Shown here piece after piece: positions 11,952 to 23,797 of a stretch of 64,000 nt of DNA. Origin of the DNA: Botryococcus braunii. Taxonomy: Eukaryota; Chlorophyta; Trebouxiophyceae. The translations under genes were made by a program, and so were the position numbers. The DNA lies in assembly GCA_002005505.1 (NCBI GenBank), contig KV908400.1, positions 275,003 to 339,002 of the forward strand. Direction: 5' to 3'. Within the stretch, counting starts at the first letter, position 1, and every line of letters begins with the position of its first letter. Under the pieces are notes generated by a model. It saw only the letters and a program-made list of their open reading frames with translations, did no database searches and was not told the DNA's origin.

Positions 11952-12290
11952 GTGAGGTTCCCTATCTACGACTTTGACATTTCTCGGCAATCAAGCACAG
12001 GCGCCGGCAGGATGGGGGACGGGTTCGAGGCAGAAGACGATCGTTTGGATATTGATCTGGAAGGCATCAATGGCATTGATATTGTGGAAGGCAGGGAAGG
12101 CATTAATGTCAGGAAAGGCTGGAAGGGATTAGGAGAGGGTTTGAAACAGCAAATCGGTTTCCAGCTTGGAGGGACGGCTGCTGCAGAACTCTTGATGGCT
12201 TTTAAAGGAAGAGAAGAGAAGTTTCACAGCAGTTTGATGGTACCGGCCAGAAGAAAGGGTTTTGGTGCATTTTCATGGTCCAATTGGTAA
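11952..12290 (+). other. 112-codon open frame conserved in copies B and C
   Basis: An ATG-started frame of 112 codons, rich in Gly and Lys, containing IGFQLGGTAAAELLM and ending FGAFSWSNW-stop. The frame is preserved without indels in copy C (39156-39494), while copy A has an insertion after codon 20 and has lost the rest. Most of the differences between B and C change amino acids, so purifying selection is not evident. I recognise no domain, signal peptide or membrane segment. It could be a small gene, one exon, or chance. Confidence 0.25.
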
Positions 12291-12654
12291 TCTGCAAGAA
12301 GAAGAGAGGGCTTCCAGTAGTTTAATGGTTTCGCGTTGAAATGAGATTTGGAGCCCACCTCATCATCGTGCCTGCCAAAAAAAGCCTGCAGCACCCCCCC
12401 ACTCCCCCCCCCCCCCAAAAAAAAAGAAAAAGAAAGATGGAAGGGGTCAGGGAAGGGGTCAAAATGCCCAAATGAGGGCCCTGACATCCCAGCTTGGAGC
12501 CTCATCCCCATCCCGTTCTCAGACGCAGGACCCCCAAAACAATGATGTTCTTGTTAATAAGGAAAAGCCCCTTCGGACAACCTCAAACTACAAGGGAGGA
12601 TTTTGAAGCAGTTGAGCTTGGTTCGAGGTAGAAGCCAAGCTTCTCACTTTCCAA

Positions 12655-13145
12655 AATCGCGACGTCATCCCAGGCAATGACAGACCAGGAGCCGCACCAG
12701 TTCTCATAGGACCACCATCCCAGGCAATGACAGAGTACAGGCCTCACCATCCCAAGTTTTTCAACCATTGATATCCCAGGAAACGACAGAGGAGGGGCCT
12801 CAACCATTCAAAGCATGAGACCGCCATTGACATCCCAGGCAATCACAAGGGCCCCACCAAACCAAGTCCTGTTATCATCCCAGCCAGTCATGACTAAGGG
12901 CCCACCATCCTAAGTAAAGCCACCATTGATATTCCAGGCAACGACAGACCAGGGGCCTCACCACCTCAAGTCGTGCCATCACTTTATATCCCAGGCAATG
13001 ACAGAATAGGAGCGCAAGGAGCGCCATCATCCCAGGCAATGACAGAAGAGGGGCCCACCATCCCAAGTCGCGCCATCATCCCAGGCAATGACAGAAGAGG
13101 GGCCAACCATCCCAAGTCGCGCCATCGTCCCAGGCAACTCCAGAT
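12655..13145. repeat. Minisatellite, long allele (copy B)
   Basis: About ten imperfect units of roughly 50 bp with the core ATCCCAGGCAATGACAGA followed by a GGGGCCCACCATCCCAAGT block. The copy A allele has three to four units. Confidence 0.75.
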
Positions 13146-13382
13146 CCTCCAAGGCGGCCGTACAGGCGAGACAGTGTACTGCTTTCATTTGCAGGCGGAA
13201 GCGGCTTCCGTGGCAGCTGCATCCGCGATGGGCCTGCCGCATTCCAGCTCCTCTCCAAAACCCCTGCCGGAAACTCGTACACACCTTACGTTGTGCAAAG
13301 CCCATTGTGCTCAATGTGGGGCAACACTAGACCTGTGAGCACATTGTACTATTGCGGCGTCTGTGAGAGAAACGCAGTGAGT

Positions 13383-13525
13383 GTGATAGCAGTAGCAACT
13401 GTACCGCAGTGTGATAGGAGTAGTAAGTGTACCACAGTGTGATAGCAGTAGTAACTGTACGCAGTGTGATAGCAGTAGAATTGTACCGTAGTGTGATAGC
13501 AGCAGTAACTGTACCGCAGTGCTGA
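13383..13525. repeat. 30-bp tandem repeat, about five units (copy B)
   Basis: The unit GTGTGATAGCAGTAGTAACTG plus TACCGCA is repeated about five times. Copy C has about three (40575-40668) and copy A one (2393-2430). Confidence 0.85.
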
Positions 13526-13529
13526 ATTA

Positions 13530-14195
<666 letters not shown>

Positions 14196-14358
14196 CAGAC
14201 CAAGGCAGTGCCAGAGGTGTGGGCTATAACTCTACTACAGAGTTTCAGGCTCAGTTCTGAGCTTCTACACTGCATCATCATGTACTGCCTTCCTGCGTAA
14301 GGCAAGGGAGCTCAACAACTGACATCCTCTTAAAGGATATATGCCCTGTTGTTTTCAC

Positions 14359-16070
14359 CTGCAGAATCTGACAGGCTGCTGTATTGACTTTCGCCCGGGG
14401 CGCTAGGGTCTGTTTTGAGGATGCCGCTGGTTGTCAAGCCCTGTACCGCAGCGGGATCTGCTTGCATCAGCAGCCGCCCCTCATGTGCCTATCCAAGCCG
14501 CCCCACAGCTTTAACATATGAGTCCACAAGTTCAGTCAAGATGTGCATGAGATTCGAATGTTGCTTAGTACCCGGACGAATGTGCATATACCAGCAACAC
14601 ACCGGTATGCAGTACAGTACTGTAGATGCCACATGCGGAATAATGTAGCAGCCCGTTCCTGGAAAGGTCAGATGCAGTTGTTTGGGATCTAAACATTGAA
14701 AAGCCACCACCATTCGATGTTTGAAGCATATTTATATGTATGTTGCATGCGTGTAATATTGGGTCGCTCTTCGGTGGTTTAAACCAAATTTGAGACAAGA
14801 GTTTTAGACAAATTTGGGTTAAATGTTATGGAGTTGCATGGGTTCATGAGCCACCAGTCCTCACGCATCTGAGAACCAGTAAACTGTAGTGGTGTTTCAT
14901 AGAATCTGAAGAAAGCATAGTCTTGTGAGAGCTGCAGAGCTTCAGATACCCCTTGTTGCAAATCCAATTTGATCATGATCTATTGGGTTGTAGCTGGCCA
15001 ACTTAAACCCGGGTTGGTTTGCCCATCTCTAGTCCAAAAATTCTAGTGCATGGGCTTTATCTGTCCGTGTGACATTATCAACGGGCACCCTGATGTTTCT
15101 ACTGTTACCAGCTGGGTAGTCGGATCTTTCAAGAGATCCGACTACTATTTGTTTTCTCATCCAGCAAACTTGTTTTCTCATCCTCAAATTGGTTTGCTCC
15201 AATGTCGGAGTTCTGGTAAACACATGATACTACTCCATGTGTCACTGCCGAAACCTAGAGTTTTTTACAAGGACCAGTGGCATGCATACAATTCCTTCCC
15301 AATATTGAATGCAGCAGGTTGGCCATCAATGAAACTGGGATTGTTCCAGGACATACAGCAAACCTGGCACTCGTCTGTACAATGTATGTCATGACGTGAT
15401 CACGACAGTTGGCTCCCAACCATGGGCTGCAGCACGAGGTTCATTCCAGGGTACCATTTCTAAGAGACCAGTGGTCAAGTATAGTTCGTCCTTAGCAACT
15501 AGCTCCAAGTGACACATATTTGCCACCACAAGGGGCATGTGCGTGAAGTGTGTAGCTTGAACAATGTGTGCACAGTTCTTAGAACGAAAATCGGTGACGT
15601 CAATTAGAAAGGCAGCCGAATTTCCTTTCGGTGTGTAGAAGATTTGAACAGCGAAAAGCTTGACGAGCTGACCTTCAAGAACGACCTAGAGCCTAGGGTA
15701 GAGGCTCCTCACCAGGAAAGGACTTGCAGAGGAAGGACTCGGGTCCATGGTCATTCCAGTAGGAAGCGTGAAAACAACAAAAATTGCCAAGCCAGATGCC
15801 GAACTTAGACGTGCCCGCCTTGGGCTCGTAAGGTGTATCATTCTCCCGCCTCGGCGATAACTGCAACGCTTCCGCCCACAGCAAATAAATATTTGGCGCA
15901 TTTCACCAACCTATCCACAGCATATTTACCTGAAAGTGATGTCCAATTCTCATTTCTATCGGGGACAAGTAAACGGTTTGATATCCTCTCAAACGGGTTG
16001 CCCAGGCACTATGACTCGAACTGAACTTGGGCACGATTTGGGTAAGGGACTGACGGGAGTTATTCACAAC
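14359..16070 (-). pseudogene. Candidate spliced gene of unknown function, copy B
   Basis: This is the better preserved version of the copy A candidate. Protein-like minus-strand stretches are about 15930-16070 (YLSPIEMRIGHHFQ before a GTAAA donor), 15690-15830 (PTGMTMDPSPSSASPF), 15030-15220 (VVGSLERSDYPAGNSRN), 14780-14976 (QGVSEALQLSQDYAFFRFYE, intact here but stopped in copy A) and 14359-14713, ending at a CAG|GTGAAAAC donor. A stop within the 15690 stretch and a 1-bp deletion near 15935 relative to copy A argue that this copy is also damaged. The function is not recognised and the exon order is inferred only from conservation. Confidence 0.3.
15116..15145. other. Perfect hairpin (copy B)
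   Basis: Identical to the 12-bp-stem hairpin at 3870-3899 in copy A, while the surrounding sequence has diverged. Confidence 0.7.
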
Positions 16071-16548
16071 TAAAATGCAGTAAACATGCGCGATATGCCC
16101 TGAAAATGTGTGATGGAAGGCAGTGAGGTGGAAGTCTTTCCGCCCAAGATCCAACCAGCGTAAGATCCAAACATTCAGTGATCAGAAATTCGTTTGTTGT
16201 AGAACAGTATTGCATACAATGTTAATCAAGTGGATTGCTTCAAAACGGGGTGCACCTCGGGTTGTTACGGACAACCCTTCCCAGATCTGGATCTAGGTGT
16301 AGCGACATGGAAATTTGTGTGTCCACATGATTCACAAGCCGAAGGAACACAGCAGTACGATGTCTTCATAAGTGCCATTCAAGTGAAGTCTTTATGCGCC
16401 AGTAGACGAGCCGCAGCGATGGATCAATGCAGAGCAGTCTGGCCTTCCCCGCCATGTTTAAATGGCGATCACGTGGCAGGGTCACCGCACGTGGCTGTTT
16501 TCAGATGCTACCGAAGCTGTCGCACCGTGGACTCAAATGCCCGGTGGC

Positions 16549-16583
16549 CGTCAGGGGACTCGATGAAATGGAGTCCCCTGAGG
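16549..16583. other. Hairpin (copy B)
   Basis: Counterpart of 5298-5332. TCAGGGGACTC pairs with GAGTCCCCTGA, so the stem has shifted by compensating changes relative to copy A. Confidence 0.55.
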
Positions 16584-16670
16584 TCTTCCGCACAAAAGTA
16601 CCCCAGATTACCGTTCTACTAGAATAGATGAGTCCTAGTCAGTCAATTTAGGGACCCAAATTGCCCGCCT

Positions 16671-16718
16671 AAACACCATAGGAACTTCCTATGGTGTTTC
16701 ACTCATGTAACATGAGTG
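16671..16718. other. Two adjacent palindromes (copy B)
   Basis: A 14-bp perfect stem AAACACCATAGGAA with a 1-nt centre is followed directly by the 19-bp odd palindrome CACTCATGT-A-ACATGAGTG. Counterpart of 5417-5463. Confidence 0.7.
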
Positions 16719-16737
16719 AATATTGTGTGCGCCATAG

Positions 16738-16766
16738 AGAGATGCCCCTCCACAGTGAGCCTCGAG
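16738..16766. repeat. 29-bp putative LINE target-site duplication (left-side copy)
   Basis: Identical to 5747-5775 of copy A, which flanks the other side of the LINE remnant there. The right-hand partner expected near 32990 in copy B is replaced by a local duplication of TACAGGACGGAAGG-type sequence. Confidence 0.55.
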
Positions 16767-17022
16767 AAAGAAAGAAGGGAGGGTTGCATGCTGATGCGCT
16801 GGCCTTGTTGCAGAGGCTCCAGGGGCTTTTGAACCAAGCCATCATTGCTCAAGAAGATGTGGAGGGATATTTTGTCATTCGTCGGGTCAGTTTCATCATT
16901 GCGGCGGCTGTGGGTCGCCAGCTGGCCGCTCGCCGGGTGTGACTCATAGCTTGACACATTGGGGGTTTGGGTCCCTGAACATTGGGCTGGTCTTTTTTAC
17001 TCCACTCTTGTAAAAGAAAGAA
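16767..17022 (+). mobile_element. 5'-truncated non-LTR fragment, 236 bp, with 10-bp target duplication
   Basis: AAAGAAAGAA at 16767-16776 is repeated at 17013-17022. Copy A has a single such run at the matching site and lacks the 236 bp between. The insert encodes, in the plus strand, the end of an unknown protein (ALALLQRLQGLLNQA ... GRQLAARRV-stop at 16942) followed by a short 3' UTR. This is the look of a 5'-truncated LINE 3' end inserted into the 3' UTR of the larger LINE after the segmental duplication. Confidence 0.5.
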
Positions 17023-17165
17023 TTACATCAACCCAGCCCAAAGGGCATGATGAGATGTTAACGAACAAACCAACGGTATATGAGAACCTAGTTGAAAGAA
17101 TATTATGACACAGATAACCATACTAATATCTGGATACTGAAAATGAAAAAGAAAAAATGGCCAAG

Positions 17166-19971
17166 TCACCGCCGCTGACACACTTGACGGGCCTGGAATG
17201 CATCAAATATAAAATTAATAACCGCACCCTGATCCTCTTGCCAGATGAAATTACGTAGTGACCACAAGTGGGACAAGAATAAATGTGGATAGCGTTCCCG
17301 AACCTGAGCAAGTGCAGGGCAATGAAACACAAAATGATGCTCATCCCCCACCGCTATGCCACACATGTCACATACACGTTCTGAACGTGGGATATGGGTG
17401 CGTCTTCCTACATCTATAGGTAAGTCATGGACTCCAAGACGAAACTTAAAAAATTGCCTAACGCGCCTAACACTAACTGGCACAGAAAACAGTATTTCAC
17501 GTTGAATCGGCCTTGTTCGGGCAAACCATCGAAGGTAAGTGCATAATTGGGGGTCCTTAGGTGCTAGTCTAGGAGAGATGTGCAATCCCTCATCCGAGAG
17601 CCGCTGGGCATTAGTGAGTATTGCCCTCAAAGTATCCATGTCCACCCCATGAGGACTATGACAGTCCACCGGATAGGGGTACCCAAGTTTTACCAAGGCA
17701 CGCATGAACGACCCTGCCCAAGTTGAGCTATGTGTTGTGACACCATAGTAGCATGAGTCCCTAAGAATACTCGCATACATGTGATCCTCTGGGAGGTCAC
17801 AGAGAGAATTCCAAAACGTTGCCATGCGCTTCAACCATTGATGTCGCAGTGGGCGGATGCCTAGCTCACAAAGAAGGACATCTGTTCTCACCGTGCGCCG
17901 GACCCAATGATCATGCGCAGCATACTGATAAAGTCATTTTCCAAATTTTTCACCGAAGTCCCACACAAGGGCTTGGGGAAAGTGTGCACACCCCAAATTT
18001 CACATGCGTACGACGCGGTGGGGACAACACATGTTAAAAAGAGCCGAACAAGGATCCCAACTGAGACCGAACAATCAAGGTTACCATATCGCTGTTGTAT
18101 TGAGGACCACGCCCCCCACATCTTCCCTCGTAGATGACCAAATGTTTCACCCACACCTGCCACTGAAGAAATAACGATCCCTAGGTGGCGACACTGTGTA
18201 ACCACTTTTAAGGGCGCCCCCTTATATGTGCATGGTTGACTATGAAGGTCTATGGCACCCTCAAGAAACACCATTGCGAGGCACTTACTGTCTTGTATTT
18301 CCATGAAGGTCAAGGCACACCATTCTGCCACAGCCTGTAATAAACACTGCATTGCCATCCAAGTGGTGGCCAGTAACTTGAAATCATCTGCGTACCCTAG
18401 AATGGGCACGTGACGTCCATCTCGAGTTTTTGGACCCATGTTTGGACACCTTGCCTCAATATATCGTATCAGACCATCTGAAAATACCCCGAATAAAGTG
18501 GGACTTAGTGGTGATCCCTGTGTGATGCCTGCTCGAGGTTTATTCAATTCCCCATAAGTACCCCCTATCGATAGTGTAATGTCCGCATCCTCATAGAGTG
18601 ATTTGATGGCCTCTAAGATTCTACCATTAACCCCCACACGACGCAACGACTCCCATAAAAGCTCTCGAGGGACCCTATCATATGCTTTAGAGATGTCTAA
18701 CTTACACAATATTAGTGGACTTTCTGGAGTTGCCCTATCAATAAAATGTTGGAGTGCAAAGAGCTGGTGCACGGTGGAGAACCCCGGGCGAAACCCGACT
18801 TGTGCTTCACATCTGTACTTCAGACTTTCAAGGTGTTCCACAAGTCTATCGTTGAGAAGGGTGGCATATAAACGCATAACCGGTTCCGGTACAGCTATGG
18901 GACGATAGTTTGTCGGATCTAAAACACTCTTTCCACTATCCTTCAAAACAGGAGTTACTTTTAACACGTTGTGCCCCCTAGGAATGCTACCAGAGATGAA
19001 CATACCATTCAACACAGCTAATAGCGTAGGTGCCAAAACATGTGGATTCATTGTGCCGTCTGGCTCCAAGGGCCTTTGAGCTTTTTGAAGCAGCTCAGCA
19101 GGGTATCCTTCGAACTCATAACTTCTCCCATTTTTCAATTTCATCAAGCCTTGTTCTACCTCCACAATTGTAAATGGCTGGTTGGAGATTTCTCCTCTAT
19201 CATTTACCAGTGGGTATGCTATCGGTGATAATGTGGTATGGTCTATGATATTACGCGATGGTCTAACTCCTACTAGATTCTTCATAAATGTGTCCCATGC
19301 ATCATGTGACAGTAGTGGGACTGGTAGCCCTACAGGAGCCCCCCTAAATAACTGCCAAAACCGACGGGGGTTTACATGAAACATATTCAACCTTTCTTGC
19401 AACTGGGTCAGTGACCATATACGTTTTTGAGAACGCACTTATGAGTGATATTTGCGTTCCAGTAGCCGCACCTCTTGAAATTGATACCCATATTGCCGAC
19501 CTGCCTTCCTCCATTCCCTTTTTAATCGTTGACATTCTTCATTAAAGAACGGCTTTCGAAATCTACCTTGTCCCTTACGCCGAATACGTAATGGCATCCC
19601 TGCCTCAATAGCAGCGTTCACCACCACTTCTGAAAGACCCTCTAATGCTTGTGTCAAATTACCTTCATTAGCCATGTGAATGCATTCATTCAATCTTGTA
19701 TGAACTCGTTCTAAATTTTCAACATAAGGAATTCTTAACGCCCTTTGCCAATCAATGGCCCGAATAACTCTCTCAGAAAGCCCATCTTGTTGTACATGAG
19801 AGGGGCCGGACATAGCTAGAGACAAGTGTGTAATAATTGGGAAGTGGTCTGATCCCCTCACCTCTGATTGCACTTCCATTGATTTAATGCATGGTAAAAG
19901 TGTATTGGAAACTAAAACGTGGTCCGGCCTCGTCGGGGATGACCGTTGTGTGGCCTTAAAGGTTGCTGGCA
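17166..19971 (-). pseudogene. LINE ORF2: end of endonuclease, reverse transcriptase, zinc knuckle
   Basis: The upstream part (19439-19971) holds the last AP-endonuclease motifs RPDHVLVS and GSDHFPI. An in-frame TAA at 19439-19441 precedes the reverse transcriptase (17888-19438), which shows NYRPIAVPEPVMRLYA, KLDISKAYDRV, ITQGSPLSPTLF and the catalytic YADD (near 18385-18396). After a frameshift near 17890 the C-terminal part (17166-17890) ends in the CCHC knuckle [18 protein letters not shown] usual for L1-clade ORF2. The enzyme would nick target DNA and prime reverse transcription of the LINE RNA. The N-terminal endonuclease is 11.5 kb away at 31447-32070. Confidence 0.85.
19967..19971. repeat. 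Target-site duplication TGGCA (left) of outer gypsy
   Basis: TGGCA directly precedes the left LTR and is repeated at 31447-31451 directly after the right LTR. Five bp is the usual Ty3/gypsy length. Confidence 0.9.
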
Positions 19972-20232
19972 TGTAGCATTTCCTAGGGTATAATGCTCTA
20001 GTATGGTCCTTGGCATTGCTCTATGACTTGCCATGTGATCTAGATTCACGGTACAACCTCGCTCAGGTAGTCGCTCGGTTGCCCGACTATACGTCCGTGG
20101 CAGTACGGTGTACATCCGACCCTGGATGGGATTAAGGGCGAGCCTGTGAATCAATCATGTAACACTCTTTCCGTCCACACCACGAACTGTCTCACTGTCT
20201 CATCCAAATCTCTTCCGCTCAGTTATGCTACA
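19972..20232 (+). repeat. Left LTR of chromovirus 1 (261 bp)
   Basis: Begins TGTAGCAT and ends ATGCTACA (8-bp terminal inverted repeats). I found no difference from the right LTR at 31186-31446, implying recent insertion. Confidence 0.95.
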
Positions 20233-20233
20233 G

Positions 20234-20250
20234 TGGTATCGGCGATAAGG
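20234..20250 (+). promoter_or_regulatory. Primer-binding site of chromovirus 1
   Basis: TGGTATCGGCGAT begins one base after the LTR. TGGTATC matches the complement of the 3' end of initiator tRNA-Met, the primer of most plant chromoviruses, but the match weakens after seven bases. Confidence 0.6.
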
Positions 20251-20302
20251 ACTAGTTCCTTATCGTTCGTTCGTGGTGCGTTCTTTTCTTTCGAGATTTG
20301 TG

Positions 20303-20860
20303 ATGTCGCGGCATCCTCGTTCGGGTTCAAGGGCTCGTGCACCTAGTCCTGGCATCGCAGAGCCAGATCCATCCCTAGATCTTCTTGATTATGTATATGT
20401 AGATCTTTTAGGGGTAGATCCTCGTCGTGTGCTTAGGCATCGGGTAGATATCGGTGCCATGCCCGAAGGAGCCGTTGCATTAGGATCTAGTGTTCCGTCG
20501 CATTCCCCTCCAGTTGATACCGCTCAGAGCATTTTAAAGGGACTTGAGATGTTAGTTCAGTGCTCTCTCGCGCAACCTGCACCTGTGGTCGTGCCGCAGC
20601 CCATACCAACGGCAACTCCGGCATCGGCTACAGCCTCGTCAGGTTCAGGGAAGCCCTCGCTTCAGTTTCCAGACACATCTGTATTTGATGGAGATCCAAT
20701 GAAGTTGGATCCATGGCTTATGCAGACTGAAATGTTTTTGGGGGCCTACGATGTAGGCCTGGCATCCGCTCGGTCCGTGGAGGTGGCTACGATGTTCTAC
20801 CGTTGCTTCCAACTACACCTTGAGTTGAGGAAGCACCTTACCAAGTCAAATACAACTTGA
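20303..20860 (+). pseudogene. Gag N-terminal fragment of chromovirus 1
   Basis: Starts at the first ATG in the long frame after the leader (MSRHPRSGSRARAPSPG). A disordered Ala/Pro/Ser segment leads to a Gag-like start of the capsid region (FDGDPMKLDPWLMQTEMFL). The frame then ends at 20860 and the rest of the capsid and the zinc knuckle are absent, so an internal deletion has probably removed them. The product would not form particles on its own. Confidence 0.6.
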
Positions 20861-20906
20861 TTTGGGTTTCTTTCTTGGTTTTCAGCAGTGTGAGCCCTGC
20901 TTTTAG

Positions 20907-21599
20907 ATGGTTTCCACCTGTCCTGCAGTCCAGTATGGGATCCCTGTATTGCACGACGTGGGGAATCTTCAGGACTTTTTCTCTAGCTGTTGCCATAGTT
21001 TCATGACCCATTACGTGGATGGGCATGGTGTATGTAGGAAGTTTCAGACATCACCCCCTGACAGGTACCTAGCTAGTCCTGATGTTCAGTGTAAGAGTGA
21101 TGCAGCCTCCTCTTTTCCTGCAAGTACGTCTCATGTTGTATTGTTTTGTCAGAGTAGTGACAGAGCGTCTGCTGTCAGCCAACTTGTAACCCAATTACTA
21201 CCTGGTACCAGATTGACTGTGCTCTCTGGCCCGAGTGATTGTGGACAGGTGTTGGAAGGGGCTACTGGGCAGCAATCTCATGATGTCTTGCTTTCGGGCC
21301 CTGTGTTGACTGCTTTGGGCATTACTTCCACCGTTCAGAGCTCGCCCCATTGCTACTCATCAGGCTTGCCCTTGTTTCGTTGCTTTGTGCAGACTGGTTG
21401 TTTGAGTGTGAAGCAAAAACCCCTGCCAGCAACTTCTTTTGACTCTTTTGTGCAGTTAAACACTAGCCAGACTGTGAATGGTCCTGATCTTTCCTCTACG
21501 TGCATTGAACTTGAGGGAATTCTTGCTGGTAGACCTGTCAGGATTTTGTTAGACAGTGGGGCCTCTGCAAACTTTATTGATAATAAACTTGTGCAGGAG
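20907..21599 (+). pseudogene. Gag-Pol remnant with start of aspartic protease, chromovirus 1
   Basis: An open frame of about 230 codons up to the nested insertion. Most of it is Ser/Thr/Gln-rich without a recognised domain, but the end carries the retroviral-type aspartic protease signature ILLDSGASANFID. The nested element was inserted just after this motif, and the protein resumes in the same frame at 27223 after one copy of the AGGAG duplication. Confidence 0.7.
21595..21599. repeat. Target-site duplication AGGAG (left) of nested gypsy
   Basis: Repeated at 27218-27222, directly after the right LTR of the nested element. Confidence 0.9.
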
Positions 21600-21764
21600 T
21601 GTAATATTCTTGGAAAGGATGGCCCTGCACCGACGAAAGTGCTAGTATGGTCCGAGCACCATACCATATATAGTGCGAGCCTATGAGGCTACACCCAGTA
21701 CCAATGTACCGCCCGGCACGTGCGGGGCCGATCCCCGGCACCGTCTGCCTACCGGCGCGCTACA
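21600..21764 (-). repeat. LTR of chromovirus 2 (3' LTR on minus strand)
   Basis: 165 bp; on the minus strand it begins TGTAGCGC and ends ATATTACA. It reads as identical to 27053-27217. Confidence 0.95.
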
Positions 21765-21777
21765 TTCTCCCCCTCCT
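21765..21777 (-). promoter_or_regulatory. Polypurine tract of chromovirus 2
   Basis: On the minus strand AGGAGGGGGAGAA lies directly upstream of the 3' LTR, where plus-strand DNA synthesis is primed. Confidence 0.75.
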
Positions 21778-22206
21778 AGGTGACCGAGCTCCCGGGAGGC
21801 CTGCCGAAGCAAGCCACAGTCACAGGCAGAGGCATATAGAAGGTCACTGCTACACTTCTATATCTTATACATTGAGCCGGTGAGTCTCCTCCAGACACCA
21901 AACCGCAGCCGCAACTGCCAGCCTGGGTGTACACTTGCCTGAGGTATCTCTATGGTACGCCTAGACCAAAATCCCGCAGTGACGGGGCCCAAAGGGCAGT
22001 CGTCGGCGTGAACAGATGTACACTCCACGTGTACACATTCCCACGAAGAAGCAGTGAAGTTGCTAACTTCAGGGCGGATAGTAGGGGCAGGGGCTGGACG
22101 ACACTTAGCCACCAAGTCAGGGGACGTTCTGTGATCACGCGAACGTATGGGTAAACCACGACCCCCCGGTGACGCAGCTTGACAGGCTCGTGCTGCTGTG
22201 TTTCCC

Positions 22207-22480
22207 CTAGTCAACCTTCCCACGACGACGTGCCCCGCCTCTTGGTGCCCGTGCGTTGACTTTGTCCCAGTATCCCTTTACAACATTGGGAGCATTTGCC
22301 AAATTCCGTTCCTCTTCCCAGGTGTCATGCTCTGACGAGGAACCCGTCCAGCGGACAAGGTACTCATACTTGGGACGGCCACGTGAATTGACACGACGGT
22401 GGTCCATTAAGGCTTCCACCTCCTACTCATCCTCCCCCTCCAGCACCTCTGCCGGTGGTGGGGGTTGCATCGAACCATCC
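22207..22480 (-). pseudogene. Chromodomain of chromovirus 2
   Basis: KYEYLVRWTGSSSEHDTWEE is a clear chromodomain (YLVRW and TWEE motifs) at the C-terminus of integrase. Such domains direct integration to marked chromatin. A TAG near 22421 separates it from the GPY/F part (GEDE, stop, EVEALMDHRR). Apart from that stop the frame is continuous. Confidence 0.8.
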
Positions 22481-23797
22481 CGACGGTAGCGTTCCAGGTT
22501 GGAGACATAAAAGACATCATGAATCCGCCATCGTGCTGGGAGGTCAAGCTCATAAGCTTGGGTACCCACACGTTTCACCACTTGGAACGGCCCTACCCAA
22601 CGCGGGAGGAGCTTGGGCGTGCCCACCTTGAAACGAAGGTTCTTTGAGGAGAGGCGGACCCAGTCCCCCACACCAAATTGAACTTTCCTTCGTTTGGTGT
22701 TGGCATACTGCGCTTGTCTCGCAGTGGCCACCCGATGGGTCATCCTGGCCTCATTGATGAGGCGTTGCATGCCCTGAACAAAGTCAGACGCACCAGGTAC
22801 CCGTCTGTTGGGGAGAATCGTGACTGGCAGGTGGGGTTGAAACCCGTAGTTCAGCAAGAACGGGCGAGGACCCCATGGATTCGTGATCGCAATTATTGAT
22901 CGCGAATTCTGCACAGACCAACTTCTCATCCTAATCATCCTGGGACTTGGCCACATACATGCGTAGCATGTCCTCGAGCACTCGATTCACTCGCTCAGTC
23001 TGCCCATCCGTTTGCGGATGGTAGGCTGTCGACATGGCTTGTCGAGTCCCAATGGATTGACACAAGGCTCTAGAAAAGTGGCTGGTGAAGAGCTTATCTC
23101 TATCAGATACCACCACTTGGGGAACACCATGCAACTTCCACACTTTGTCAACGTACAGCTTAGCCGTATACTAAGCCGTAGCTTTGGTGGTTGTTGGCAT
23201 AAGATGCACCATCTTGGTCAGCTTATCCACTACGACGAAAATGGCATCATGACCCTTGCCTGTTCTAGGCAGTTGGGTAATGAGATCCATAGTCACCGTG
23301 TGCCAAGGATTCAGCGGCAACTCTATAGGTTGCAGCAACCCCGCAGGCAAAGTGTTCCGAGCCTTGTTCTTCTGACACAAGTGGCACGTTAGCACGTAAC
23401 GTTCGATGTCAGCAAGCATGGTAGGCCACCAATAATGGCGCCTTACCAAGGCCAAGGTTTTCTTCACTCCTTGATGGCCAGCATACGGGCTATCATGCAG
23501 TTCCTTAAGGATGTGAGCTCGCAGCCCAAAAGCATCCGGAACCACGGCCTTCCCTTCCCTCAGAAGGAAGCCGTTAAAGTCTAGCAGACCTTCAACATTC
23601 TGCTTATCTTGGAACCATGGGTCTTGAGAAGACCCTGGACAAATTTGTCCTTCCAAGATAGAGCAACCCCGGCGGCGGCACTCCCCTCCCCCGCAGAGCG
23701 GATAGTACCAACCAAGGCACAAAGAGAGAGCGTTGGCAGACAACGGTGCGCCGGGTGCGAACACCCACCAATCACCACGCCATTGATGATTGGACAA
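22481..23797 (-). pseudogene. Integrase of chromovirus 2 (frameshifted, three segments)
   Basis: 23171-23797 carries the HHCC zinc-binding part (HDSPYAGHQG ... CHLCQ) and the first catalytic Asp (TMDLITQLP). A TAG at 23171-23173 leads into 22931-23143, with the second Asp and the Glu region (VVVSDRDKLF, HPQTDGQTERVNR). A TAG at 22931-22933, at a position that is usually Trp, leads into the 22481-22930 segment with the GPY/F module (RWVGPFQVVKRVG). It would catalyse cDNA insertion if intact. Confidence 0.85.
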
